Assembly: GCA_023667145.1 (NCBI GenBank)
Contig: JAMPAQ010000001.1
Location: 657,329-721,328 of the forward strand
Reading direction: 5' to 3'
From: Pseudoflavonifractor sp.
Lineage (GTDB): Bacteria; Bacteroidota; Bacteroidia; Bacteroidales; Muribaculaceae
DNA length: 64,000 nt
Below the pieces are notes generated by a model. That model did not search any database, was not told the origin of the DNA, and saw nothing but the letters and a program-made list of their open reading frames with translations. Shown here piece after piece: positions 53,593 to 61,156 of this stretch (positions are counted from its first letter, which is position 1; each line of letters starts with the position of its first letter). The position numbers were made by a program, and so were the translations under genes.

Positions 53593-55137
53593 GTGACCGC
53601 CCCCACCCCACGAGGCGCGGTCAAGGCTGCGGTAGGTGATAGCCTCGGCTATGTGGCGCTCACAGACGGTCTCACTGCCGTCGAGATCGGCAATCGTGCG
53701 GGCCACCTTCAGGATGCGGTCGTATGCCCTCGCGCTCATATCGAGCCGTCGCATGGCATCGCGCAACCGCTTCATCCCGGCCTCGTCGGGACGTGCAAAC
53801 CGGTTGATGAGCCTTGTCCCCATCTGGGCGTTGCAATATACCCCCTGCTCATCGGCAAACCGCCGCGTCTGCACCTCGCGGGCCGCGATGACACGCGTCC
53901 TCACCGCCTCGCTGCTCTCGCCACGCGTGGCCGACGACAGGTCGTCAAACTCCACGGGCATTATCTCCACCTGCATGTCAATGCGGTCGAGCAGCGGGCC
54001 CGAGATGCGGTTGAGATAACGCTGCACGGCGGCGGGCGCACAGAGGCATTGCTTTGTGGGATGGGTGTAGTAGCCACAGGGACAGGGGTTCATCGACGCG
54101 ACGAGCATGAATCCCGCCGGATAGTCGATTGAATACTTGGCGCGGGCAATGGATATATGCCGGTCCTCAAGCGGCTGGCGCATCACCTCAAGCACCTGAC
54201 GCGAGAACTCCGGGAACTCGTCGAGAAAGAGCACTCCGTTGTGGGCCAGTGAGATTTCGCCCGGCATCGGGTTTGTCCCGCCGCCGACAAGTGCTACCGG
54301 CGATATGGTATGATGGGGCGACCTGAACGGTCGCTCGGTCATGAGCCGAGACCCACCCTTCAATCTCCCGGCCACCGAGTGTATCTTGGTAGTCTCCAGC
54401 GCCTCGCGCAGCGTGAGCGGCGGCAATATCGACGGTATGCGCTTGGCCATCATCGACTTTCCCGACCCGGGAGGGCCGACAAGCAGTATGTTATGGCCTC
54501 CGGCACAAGCCACCTCAAAGGCCCGCTTGACATTTTCCTGACCCTTGACATCGGCAAAGTCGAGGTCAAACGTCCCCATGGCGCGCGCAAACTCGCCACG
54601 CGTATCCACCACCGTGGGTTGCAGCGTGGAGTTGCCGCCAAGCAGGGCTATAACGTCAGATAGCGAGCTGACCCCGTAGACATCGAGCCGGTCGACCACT
54701 GCGGCCTCCGTAGCGTTGGCCAAGGGAACAATCATCCCGCGCAGGCCCTCCTCGCGTGCCTTGATAGCCATCGGCAACACGCCGCGTATCGGCAGCACCG
54801 ACCCGTCGAGCGACAGTTCGCCCATGATCATGTAGCCGTCGAGTGCCCCGGCATCAATCTTGCCGTCGGCGGCAAGTATGCCGATAGCGATGGGCAGGTC
54901 ATAGGCCGCGCCCTCCTTTTTCACGTCGGCGGGACTCATGTTGATGACCACTCGCCGGCGCGGATATTCCATCCCCGACTGCTTGAGCGCCGACTGCACG
55001 CGCTCATGGCTCTCGCGTACTGCCGCGTCGGGCAGTCCGACGATGCTGTACGATATGCCATGCTCCACGCTCACCTCTATGGTGACGAGTATCGCGTCGA
55101 TGCCCTGAACGGCGGCTCCAAGTGTCTTTATCAGCAT
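53587..55137 (-). CDS. YifB/ComM family Mg-chelatase-like AAA+ ATPase
   Basis: 516 aa. An N-terminal Lon-protease-like ChlI domain (about 20-140) precedes an Mg-chelatase AAA+ module with Walker A VGPPGSGKSMMAKRI (about 213) and Walker B VLFLDEFPEF, then the C-terminal helical domain. The ComM member of the family acts as a branch-migration helicase during natural transformation; whether that holds here is unknown. Third gene of a minus-strand run after the DUF4325 and DUF4369 genes, with a 16-bp gap. Confidence 0.93.
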   Translation of the reverse strand: MLIKTLGAAVQGIDAILVTIEVSVEHGISYSIVGLPDAAVRESHERVQSALKQSGMEYPRRRVVINMSPADVKKEGAAYDLPIAIGILAADGKIDAGALDGYMIMGELSLDGSVLPIRGVLPMAIKAREEGLRGMIVPLANATEAAVVDRLDVYGVSSLSDVIALLGGNSTLQPTVVDTRGEFARAMGTFDLDFADVKGQENVKRAFEVACAGGHNILLVGPPGSGKSMMAKRIPSILPPLTLREALETTKIHSVAGRLKGGSRLMTERPFRSPHHTISPVALVGGGTNPMPGEISLAHNGVLFLDEFPEFSRQVLEVMRQPLEDRHISIARAKYSIDYPAGFMLVASMNPCPCGYYTHPTKQCLCAPAAVQRYLNRISGPLLDRIDMQVEIMPVEFDDLSSATRGESSEAVRTRVIAAREVQTRRFADEQGVYCNAQMGTRLINRFARPDEAGMKRLRDAMRRLDMSARAYDRILKVARTIADLDGSETVCERHIAEAITYRSLDRASWGGGGHS

Positions 55138-55153
55138 GTCGCAAGGGTAGTAT

Positions 55154-56170
55154 TTAACGGTTCAACGAGGCGCTTATGACCCGTGACGCAGCTGTAAGCG
55201 ATGTGCCGCGATACAGCTGCCTTGAGGTGCTGTCGGAGACAATGAGATAGGGGAAACGCGGCACAGCGAGATAGTCAAACGCCTTATGAGCGACCCCACC
55301 GGGCGCCCACATCTGTGGCCACCGGGCCGAGTCTCGGCGCGATGACATGCGCCATGTCTCATGGTCGGGCAGCAGCGACACCTCAAGCATCCCGAGACGG
55401 CGCTCAGGATAATCCCGCCGCAACAGCGACAGCATACGTGCTACCGAGTCGCGGCCACCGCCCATAGTGAAGCACACGAGCGATAGCGAGTATCTCACCG
55501 GGTTATAGTAGAACGGCTCACCGGCCGTGTCAATCAATGTCATCGGCATAATCTTGCGGCTCATCGGTTCGGCCCCTGCCTCAGCGAGCATTGTGCGATA
55601 ACCCGCTGTGAGCGCGTCGGGACGCGCCTTGGGCGTTAGCAACCGCATGAGCGAGTCGGCCCGGATGCCGTCAGAGGCCGCGTCAAACTGCGTCATCAGC
55701 AACAGCGCCGACAACAGGTCATCGTGATTTGACTCGACATAACGCGACACGACACGGTTGGCCGTGGCCGGTGACTGTAGCGAGTCGGCGTTGTCGGTCA
55801 GAAACCGCGCCCAACGCTCCGACACGCCGTTGCCCTTCATCTTCACCTTATATGGATTGTCGACCGACCACTCTCCCTCCACGGTCTCCCCGTTGGAGAT
55901 ATAGGCGCGCCCCACAAGCCGCCCGGAGTGGCCGAAAATCTCCACCATCGCCGGCTCCTTGGCCGCACCCTCGTAGCGGAACTTGCCGTCTATCGCGGTG
56001 ATGGTCGCCGTCTGCAACCGCCCATCGGCCACATACACCAGCCTCAGCGGCTGCGTCCCGAGACCCTCGACCGTCCCGGCCAGCGTAAAGCTCTCCCCGC
56101 CGCCACAGCCCGTCACCACAGCAACCACCGCCACCAACAGCACGTATTTCAGCAATCCACTCACAATCAA
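55154..56170 (-). CDS. DUF4369 domain lipoprotein
   Basis: 338-aa exported lipoprotein with lipobox VVTGCGGG (C22). The N-terminal DUF4369 domain (about 28-130: FTLAGTVEGLGTQPLRLVYV, DGKFRYEGAAKEP) usually precedes a thioredoxin-like domain; the second half has the right size for that but no CxxC, so any redox role is doubtful. No ATG fits: the frame starts with TTG at 56170, or with GTG at 56164. Lies 12 bp after the DUF4325 gene and 16 bp before yifB. Confidence 0.78.
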   Translation of the reverse strand: MIVSGLLKYVLLVAVVAVVTGCGGGESFTLAGTVEGLGTQPLRLVYVADGRLQTATITAIDGKFRYEGAAKEPAMVEIFGHSGRLVGRAYISNGETVEGEWSVDNPYKVKMKGNGVSERWARFLTDNADSLQSPATANRVVSRYVESNHDDLLSALLLMTQFDAASDGIRADSLMRLLTPKARPDALTAGYRTMLAEAGAEPMSRKIMPMTLIDTAGEPFYYNPVRYSLSLVCFTMGGGRDSVARMLSLLRRDYPERRLGMLEVSLLPDHETWRMSSRRDSARWPQMWAPGGVAHKAFDYLAVPRFPYLIVSDSTSRQLYRGTSLTAASRVISASLNR

Positions 56171-56182
56171 TTAACTTATAAT

Positions 56183-56476
56183 CTATTGCACATAAGTCGT
56201 ATCAAAGCGCTCGAAGTATTTTTTAATACGCTCAAGCTGCACCTTTGTTATTGAATAAAACTTCAGCGCCTGCATGACCCTTGCCTTGCCAAAGTCATTG
56301 ATAAGTTTGCCAAACGACATGTTCATGAAAAGTGTGGGAAGTGAGGCCACATCGGTCAAGTCCATTCTCACGATACCGTCAGCCTCGATTATCGGTCTTG
56401 CCTTCAGATACAACATATACCCTGCATCGGGATACGATGCACTATCCATCAACTGTTTTATATCTATCTTATCCAT
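56183..56476 (-). CDS. DUF4325 (STAS-like) protein
   Basis: 97 aa. IVRMDLTDVASLPTLFMNMSFGKL and the following helix fit the STAS-like DUF4325 domain. In many genomes that domain is paired with an ATP-binding kinase partner; none is adjacent here. Cytoplasmic, probably a small regulatory or binding module. First gene of the DUF4325-DUF4369-yifB run with its own ideal promoter about 90 bp upstream. Confidence 0.7.
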   Translation of the reverse strand: MDKIDIKQLMDSASYPDAGYMLYLKARPIIEADGIVRMDLTDVASLPTLFMNMSFGKLINDFGKARVMQALKFYSITKVQLERIKKYFERFDTTYVQ

Positions 56477-56563
56477 TATCTATATGCTCAATCTGCCGCA
56501 TCCAACCGTCTAAAGGCGATTTTGTGATGAAAAACTGTACCATGGGAGTCGCATGATTTCCCA

Positions 56564-56595
56564 CAAATATATCCCTTTTTCTCCTATTTCACAAA
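56564..56595 (-). promoter_or_regulatory. Promoter of the DUF4325-DUF4369-yifB run
   Basis: Minus-strand TTTG (56592-56595), 20-bp spacer, TATATTTG (56564-56571); leader of about 80 nt. The rest of the 56477-56739 gap shows nothing recognisable. Confidence 0.7.
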
Positions 56596-56739
56596 TTCTA
56601 ACCCCATATCCATCATAAAATCCGCTGAAATAATGATCAAAAGCACCATATACAGCAAGGAGTACCGATGGAGAATGACGATATGCCATGCGACGAGAGA
56701 GACGCGTACCCACGCGGCCTCCCATGGCAAGGGAAACGT

Positions 56740-56825
56740 GTGCCGGAGGCACGCGCATCATGAGAGAACCCCGTGCTTCAGCGCGGGGACGTGCAGACTC
56801 ATCTCTCCAGTAGTCCCGGAGGGAC
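56740..56825 (+). repeat. REP-like three-hairpin module R1
   Basis: Three short palindromes in fixed order: GTGCCGGAGGCAC (56740-56752), CCCCGTGCTTCAGCGCGGGG (56769-56788) and GTCCCGGAGGGAC (56813-56825). The 16-nt spacer between the first two ends in ATGAGAGAA. The same order and spacing recur at R3, R5 and R7. Confidence 0.85.
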
Positions 56826-56897
56826 GTCTCATGATGTCGATGCTTGGCGACACTACCCACCATAAGGCCGACTACCCGATGGCGACGATACCTTGTG

Positions 56898-57341
56898 TCA
56901 GGACATGTCGCGCTCGTCATAGGTCACACCCGCATGACGGTACATCCCCAAGAGCTCATCATCAAACCCGACCCCGAGATGATGGGTCTCCTGACTCTTG
57001 ATATATTCTATAACCGCATACTTTTGTTCGGGAGAGATGGTACACGCATAGTAGTCAGCAGCCCATCCCCTAAACTTAGCAAACCGCCGGTCAGAACGCA
57101 TCCAGCTGCTCGTACGGCCCTTGACACACTGCATCAGGTAAGATAGTGCCACTGTCTGATGCAGGTCAATCAACATGTGAATATGGTTTGATATCCCACC
57201 TATCCGCAGCAGGTCACACTTCAACTCCCTCACCTGACTCCATATAAACCGATATACATCATCTTTACATGCCATGGGGATGGTCATCTGACGCGACTTA
57301 GTGCAGAATACAATGTGATAATATGCCGTGACCTTGCTCAT
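56898..57341 (-). CDS. REP-associated tyrosine transposase (IS200/IS605 TnpA-like), copy 1
   Basis: 147 aa from MSKVTAYYHIVF. The HUH motif is HIHML in ISNHIHMLIDLH, and the likely nucleophilic tyrosine lies in YACTISPEQKYAVIEYI. These are the hallmarks of single-strand Y1 transposases. A GTG two codons upstream is also in frame. A TAACTTTG box (57347-57354, minus strand) sits 5 bp before the ATG and could give a nearly leaderless message. The protein is intact and differs from copy 2 at about 13 positions. No TnpB gene is present, which fits a RAYT better than a full IS605. Confidence 0.9.
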   Translation of the reverse strand: MSKVTAYYHIVFCTKSRQMTIPMACKDDVYRFIWSQVRELKCDLLRIGGISNHIHMLIDLHQTVALSYLMQCVKGRTSSWMRSDRRFAKFRGWAADYYACTISPEQKYAVIEYIKSQETHHLGVGFDDELLGMYRHAGVTYDERDMS

Positions 57342-57406
57342 AATCACAAAGTTAAGTATTTTATCGACAAGTGTGGCATTTCAGGTGCAATAAAACACAA
57401 TAAAAC

Positions 57407-57498
57407 GTCCCCCCCGGGACTTTTTTATGGGTGAGAGCTACTCCTGTCCCCGCGCTGAAGCACGGGGTTTCCTCATTATCAGCACACCTCCGGTGTGC
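57407..57498 (-). repeat. REP-like module R2 (inverted)
   Basis: Inverted version of the three-hairpin module: GTCCC/GGGAC (57407-57420), CCCCGCGCTGAAGCACGGGG (57448-57467), GCACACCTCCGGTGTGC (57482-57498), with CTCATTATCA between the last two. It forms the right end of RAYT copy 1. Confidence 0.8.
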
Positions 57499-57591
57499 GC
57501 TCGCCCCCGCAGCGAATATGACGCATCACCATGCTGGCTCCGGTGGTCAGGGAGACACGCGTCCATTAAGTCCCGGTGACGAGGGCGACGC
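57499..57591. other. Short spacer between modules R2 and R3
   Basis: About 90 bp with no gene or motif I recognise. It holds the same position as the minisatellite spacer between R6 and R7 in the second unit. Confidence 0.5.
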
Positions 57592-57674
57592 GTGCCGGAG
57601 GCACGCATATTATGAGAGAACCCCGTGCTTCAGCGCGGGGTATGTGGACGCGCCCCCGTGAGTCCCGGAGGGAT
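57592..57674 (+). repeat. REP-like module R3
   Basis: GTGCCGGAGGCAC (57592-57604), CCCCGTGCTTCAGCGCGGGG (57621-57640), GTCCCGGAGGGAT (57662-57674). Same orientation as R1 but with no transposase behind it; it lies before the 3' end of the first secreted-protein gene. Confidence 0.82.
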
Positions 57675-57744
57675 GTCTCATAGTATCGGCTGATGGGTTT
57701 GGCTTCACCTTGGCGGTCATAGTGACCCCATGATATGATGACAG

Positions 57745-57788
57745 AGCCGCGAGGCGCGGGATGCTGTCGCATCGCGTGCCTCGCGGCT
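57745..57788 (-). terminator. Large hairpin after the first secreted-protein gene
   Basis: AGCCGCGAGGC (57745-57755) pairs with 57778-57788 and encloses GATGC/GCATC (57760-57764 with 57769-57773). No T run follows on the minus strand, so termination is plausible but not certain. The second gene has a hairpin in the same place (61089-61134). Confidence 0.5.
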
Positions 57789-57814
57789 ATATTGGGGTTT
57801 ATGAGGGGGCGGGA

Positions 57815-59278
57815 TTACTTCACGAGCACCTTGGCCACCTTGTCGCCCTGACGGACGATGTAGAGACCCGGCTCGTCACCGCTCACACGGATGCCCTGAA
57901 GGTTGTAGTACTCGGCGGGAGCGTTGCTGTCGAGAGCGATCGACTCAATCTCCGTGGTGACCTTCTCAAACGAGACGGGAGCCACCTGCACTGTCGTGTT
58001 GTAGACCGTGATAAAGCCGATGACATCATACTTGCCGGCCTCGACCGATGCAGACTTGAAGTTGTTGAAGAAGTTAACCGTCGTGCCATCCACAGTACCC
58101 GTATAGCCACGAGCCGACCCGGAAGCAGTCTCATCAGTCGTAGCGGCATCAAACACCACGTTGTCAAGAGCCACATACATATTCTGGTTAGCGGCCACAA
58201 GCTGGGTGGCGAGGTCGGTAATCTTGACAGGAGCAGGGATGTCGGCAGAGCCATCGGCCTCAAGTGTCCCGGCGGGGATAATCTCAAACAGATTGTTGTA
58301 GTTCTTGAGGGTTGCAGTCCATCCGGCAGCAATCTTGTCTCCGGCACTTACAGCCTGATTATAAGCATAAATCAGCGCGTAGTCCTCGCCGTCATAGATG
58401 TATACATATCCGTTGCTGTTGTAAATCACCACAGGCTCAAAACCTACGATAAACGACTCTGACTCCTGACCCTTGGCAGTGTCGCCGTAAAGCTCAAGGA
58501 GGTCGGCGATGGTGGCGATGCGTTTCTCGACAACGATGGTGTAGGAGGCGCTGCCGGCGTTAAACTTATCGTTCTCCTCTGCCTTGGCAGTGATGATGGC
58601 CATGCCGACTCCCATGATGGTCACGGCACCAGTAGTGGCGTCAACCTCAGCTACAGCAGCATCGCTTGAGCTGTAAGTCACCTCGGCTGTAGTAGCCTTG
58701 GTGAGCGTAGGAGCGGTAAACTCGCCGCCAAGCACCACATTGACCTGTGACTCAGAGAACTTCAGATCGGCAAGATCCTTATCAGAATTAGCAGCCGAAT
58801 ACTCAATTACAATTGACTTTATTCCAACCTGATTTTTATTAGAGCTGAAAGATACTCGAGCCGCAACCACACCTTCGCCAAGCGATGCGCTCGAGAGGGT
58901 GAAGTTGGTTGATGTAACGGTTGTCTTGGTGAAATTAGTACCATCAGCACTTGTCTCAAGAGTAGCGGTCTGCTCCTTTTTACTCCACTGTGCGAGATTA
59001 AAGGTAACAGCAGTAAGCACGTCACCTTCACTGTTCAATACCACAGTCACATTACCGCCCTTAGTCACGGGACAATTTGTAATTGTCGAAGTCTGTTTAT
59101 CAGCAGAATCAAAAGTAACCGTCGCAGCATCAAATTTCACCTCATGCTTTTCATAGCTACTCGTCCAGTCGCTTGCGCCGGAAAAGGTCCAATCAGTAAA
59201 ATCCAACGTGGCTTCGGTCGCGTTAGCGAGCGAAGCTGTGCCGAGGAGGCACAGTCCTAAGAGTAAAGATTTCTTCAT
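57815..59278 (-). CDS. Secreted Ig-like (BIG2) protein with type IX-style sorting tail, paralog 1
   Basis: 487 aa. Signal peptide about 1-20 (CLLGTASLANA). A beta-rich region (about 22-160) precedes a BIG2 Ig-like domain (about 175-255, ATTGAVTIMGVGMAIITAKA). Next is a domain with an OB-like look (about 260-440, FIVGFEPVVIYNSNGYVYIY), then the C-terminal tail YYNLQGIRVSGDEPGLYIVR...KVLVK, which fits type A sorting signals read by the type IX system. The tail is nearly identical to that of paralog 2 (61157-62557), as are the signal peptide and BIG2 domain, while the middle differs. Probably surface-attached; ligand unknown. Own promoter at 59327-59357. Confidence 0.82.
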   Translation of the reverse strand: MKKSLLLGLCLLGTASLANATEATLDFTDWTFSGASDWTSSYEKHEVKFDAATVTFDSADKQTSTITNCPVTKGGNVTVVLNSEGDVLTAVTFNLAQWSKKEQTATLETSADGTNFTKTTVTSTNFTLSSASLGEGVVAARVSFSSNKNQVGIKSIVIEYSAANSDKDLADLKFSESQVNVVLGGEFTAPTLTKATTAEVTYSSSDAAVAEVDATTGAVTIMGVGMAIITAKAEENDKFNAGSASYTIVVEKRIATIADLLELYGDTAKGQESESFIVGFEPVVIYNSNGYVYIYDGEDYALIYAYNQAVSAGDKIAAGWTATLKNYNNLFEIIPAGTLEADGSADIPAPVKITDLATQLVAANQNMYVALDNVVFDAATTDETASGSARGYTGTVDGTTVNFFNNFKSASVEAGKYDVIGFITVYNTTVQVAPVSFEKVTTEIESIALDSNAPAEYYNLQGIRVSGDEPGLYIVRQGDKVAKVLVK

Positions 59279-59326
59279 ATTAAATCTGTGTTTAATGGGT
59301 TTATTTTTATCGGTTAAAACAACAAT

Positions 59327-59357
59327 GCAAATATAAATGTATTTTTGTAATCTTCAA
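59327..59357 (-). promoter_or_regulatory. Promoter of secreted-protein paralog 1
   Basis: Minus-strand TTG (59355-59357), 19-bp spacer, TATATTTGC (59327-59335); leader about 42 nt. Confidence 0.7.
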
Positions 59358-59435
59358 TCTATTTTTCAACAAAATCACCCCATCCGTCGAATAATCCCCG
59401 CCAAACCTCCATCATCCCCACCATCTCCATCCGCC

Positions 59436-59473
59436 TCCGCGCTGAAGCCCGCGCTTCCTCAATATCAGCACAC
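59436..59473 (-). repeat. Decayed REP-like module
   Basis: CTCCGCGCTGAAGCCCGCGC followed by TTCCTCAATATCAGCACAC matches the inverted module with several changes; the central palindrome no longer closes fully. A further GTGCCGGAGGTGTGCC lies near 59519. The stretch just before it (59399-59414) shares CGCCAAACCTCCATCA with 60331-60346. Confidence 0.6.
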
Positions 59474-59564
59474 AACCAGTATGCCTCGTCCACCGACCCC
59501 CACCCGGCAAGAGGGATGCGTGCCGGAGGTGTGCCACATGTGACTCCGCAGCGAGGGTCGGCGC

Positions 59565-59652
59565 GTGCCGGAGGTACGCGCATTATGAGAGAACCCCGTG
59601 CTTCAGCACGGGGCAGGTGGACATAATCCTCTCCCGTGAGTCCCGGAGGGAC
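59565..59652 (+). repeat. REP-like module R5
   Basis: GTGCCGGAGGTAC (59565-59577), CCCCGTGCTTCAGCACGGGG (59594-59613, a perfect palindrome here) and GTCCCGGAGGGAC (59640-59652), with the same 16-nt first spacer as R1. Confidence 0.85.
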
Positions 59653-59723
59653 GTCTCATAGTGCCGACCGATGGCGACCTCCCCTGCCATAAGGCCGACC
59701 GCCTCATAGCACGATGCCGTGTT

Positions 59724-60167
59724 TCAGGTCATGTCGCGCTCATCATAGGGGACAGCTGCATAACGATACATGCTCATAAGCTCATCATCAAATCCGACCC
59801 CGAGATGATGCGTCTCTTGACTCTTGATATACTCTATAACCGCATACTTTTGTTCCGGCGAGATGGTACACGCATAGTAGTCGGCCGCCCATCCCCTGAA
59901 CTTCACAAACCGCCGGTCAGAACGCATCCAGCTGCTCGTACGGCCCTTGACACACTGCATCAGGTAAGATAGTGCCACCGTCGGATGCAAGTCCACCAAC
60001 ATGTGAATATGGTTTGATATCCCACCTATCCGCAGCAGGTCACACTTTAACGCCCTCACCTGACCCCATATAAACCGATAGACATCATCCTTATATGCCA
60101 TGGGAATGGTCATCTGACGCGACTTGGTGCTGAATACGATGTGATAATATGCCGTGACCTTGCTCAT
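59724..60167 (-). CDS. REP-associated tyrosine transposase (IS200/IS605 TnpA-like), copy 2
   Basis: 147 aa, same length as copy 1, starting at MSKVTAYYHIVFSTK. A much longer frame (to 60437) exists but runs through the right-end palindromes and minisatellite, so it is not used. HUH motif ISNHIHMLVDLH and the tyrosine region YACTISPEQKYAVIEYI are intact. About 13 substitutions separate it from copy 1, none at these sites, which suggests both were kept under selection. TAACTTTG at 60173-60180 (minus strand) could be its promoter. Confidence 0.9.
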   Translation of the reverse strand: MSKVTAYYHIVFSTKSRQMTIPMAYKDDVYRFIWGQVRALKCDLLRIGGISNHIHMLVDLHPTVALSYLMQCVKGRTSSWMRSDRRFVKFRGWAADYYACTISPEQKYAVIEYIKSQETHHLGVGFDDELMSMYRYAAVPYDERDMT

Positions 60168-60222
60168 AATCACAAAGTTAAGCATTTTGTTTACAATTGT
60201 GGCATTTTTGGCATAATAAAAC

Positions 60223-60312
60223 GTCCCTCCGGGACTTTTATGTGGTTGGGAGCCCTCCTGTCCCCGCGCTGAAGCACGGGGTTCTCTCATTATCAGCACA
60301 CCTCCGGCGTAC
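60223..60312 (-). repeat. REP-like module R6 (inverted)
   Basis: GTCCCTCCGGGAC (60223-60235), CCCCGCGCTGAAGCACGGGG (60262-60281) and GCACACCTCCGGCGTAC (60296-60312): the inverted module at the right end of RAYT copy 2. Confidence 0.83.
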
Positions 60313-60355
60313 CCCGCCCACCGATACCTCCGCCAAACCTCCATCAACCCATCTC

Positions 60356-60760
60356 CTCTCACGACGACATATCCACGCCACGGCGTGCCCCGCCCACCGA
60401 CTCCTCCCCCCACAATCGTCATCCCATACCCTGCCACGACGACATATCCACGCCCCGGCGTGCCTCGCCCGCCGACTCCTCAGCCCCACAACCGTCATCC
60501 CATCCCCTGCCACGACGACTTATACACGCCCCAGCGTGCCTCGCCCACCGACTCCACCGACTCCACCGCCCCACAACCGTCATCCCATCCCCAGCCACGA
60601 CGACATATCCTCGCCCCGGCGTGCCCCGCCCACTGACTCCTCCGCCCCACAATCGTCATCCCATCCCCTGCCACGACGACATATCCTCGCCCCGGCGTGC
60701 CCCGCCCGCCGACGCCACCGTCCTCCCATCCCCTGCCACAACGATGTATCCACACCCCCA
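60356..60760. repeat. C-rich minisatellite, about five units of roughly 76 bp
   Basis: Tandem units begin near 60356, 60431, 60507, 60592, 60668 and 60733 (last one partial). Each has the frame CACGACGACATATCC, then CGCCCCGGCGTGCC, CGCCCACCGACTCC and CGTCATCCCATCCC, with small changes. Unit 3 is longer through an internal ACTCCACCG duplication and unit 5 is shorter. The plus strand is very C-rich and G-poor. Open frames through it on both strands are low-complexity artefacts. The 60761-60925 tail is unique and unremarkable. Confidence 0.8.
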
Positions 60761-60925
60761 TGGAGAAACGTGTGTCTGGGGTATACCACTCCGCTGCTAC
60801 CTCCTACCCCCATTTCTACGATGATATCCACTCCACGCAGCGAGGTGGGACACGAGAGGAACACCCTCCACAGCGAGAGGCCACATGGGTAGAACACGCA
60901 CTATCTACAGCGGCGCGAGGGGGAC

Positions 60926-61015
60926 GTGTGCCGGAGGTACACGCATCATAAGAGAACCCCGTGCTTCAGCGCGGGGACAGGACGACACCCCTCCCACCAT
61001 GAGTCCCGGAGGGAC
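60926..61015 (+). repeat. REP-like module R7
   Basis: GTGTGCCGGAGGTACAC (60926-60942), CCCCGTGCTTCAGCGCGGGG (60957-60976), GTCCCGGAGGGAC (61003-61015); direct orientation like R1, R3 and R5. It sits before the second secreted-protein gene exactly as R3 does before the first. Confidence 0.85.
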
Positions 61016-61088
61016 GTTTCATGATATCGACCGAGTATGATGCCCCTCTTGCGGGTACAGGGCAGGTAGTGGGTTGGGAAGATAGCGA

Positions 61089-61134
61089 AACCCCGGGCGA
61101 CGGGGATGCGGGTGCATCCCCGTCGCCCGGGGTT
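61089..61134 (-). terminator. Perfect 21-bp hairpin after the second secreted-protein gene
   Basis: Bases 61089-61109 and 61114-61134 are perfect complements with a GGGT loop; the top of the stem again reads GATGC/GCATC, as in the 57745-57788 hairpin. On the plus strand both hairpins are followed by ATTGGGGTTTATGA. The minus-strand flank is TCGCTATC, with no proper T run. Confidence 0.55.
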
Positions 61135-61156
61135 ACATTGGGGTTTATGAAAGTGA

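Larger units (their letters stand above)
56740..57498. mobile_element. RAYT-type element, copy 1
   Basis: A tyrosine transposase gene bounded by inverted palindrome modules (left 56740-56825, right 57407-57498). The arrangement matches REP-associated IS200/IS605-like transposases (RAYTs). The whole stretch, including non-coding flanks such as CATAAGGCCGAC, has a diverged second copy at 59565-60312. Confidence 0.75.
59565..60312. mobile_element. RAYT-type element, copy 2
   Basis: Diverged copy of the element at 56740-57498, with left module 59565-59652, transposase 59724-60167 and right module 60223-60312, all in the same order and orientation. Confidence 0.75.

Noticed and set aside
60197-60892. 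Long open frames on both strands across the minisatellite (for example a 231-aa Pro/His-rich frame)
   Set aside because: The tract is C-rich and has no stops in several frames at once; the products are repeats of P, T, H and R with no start signal, so openness is a by-product of base composition.
56740-61015. CRISPR array, because of regularly repeated palindromes
   Set aside because: The repeats occur in both orientations, spacing is far from constant outside modules, and no cas gene is present; REP-like modules around RAYT genes explain them.
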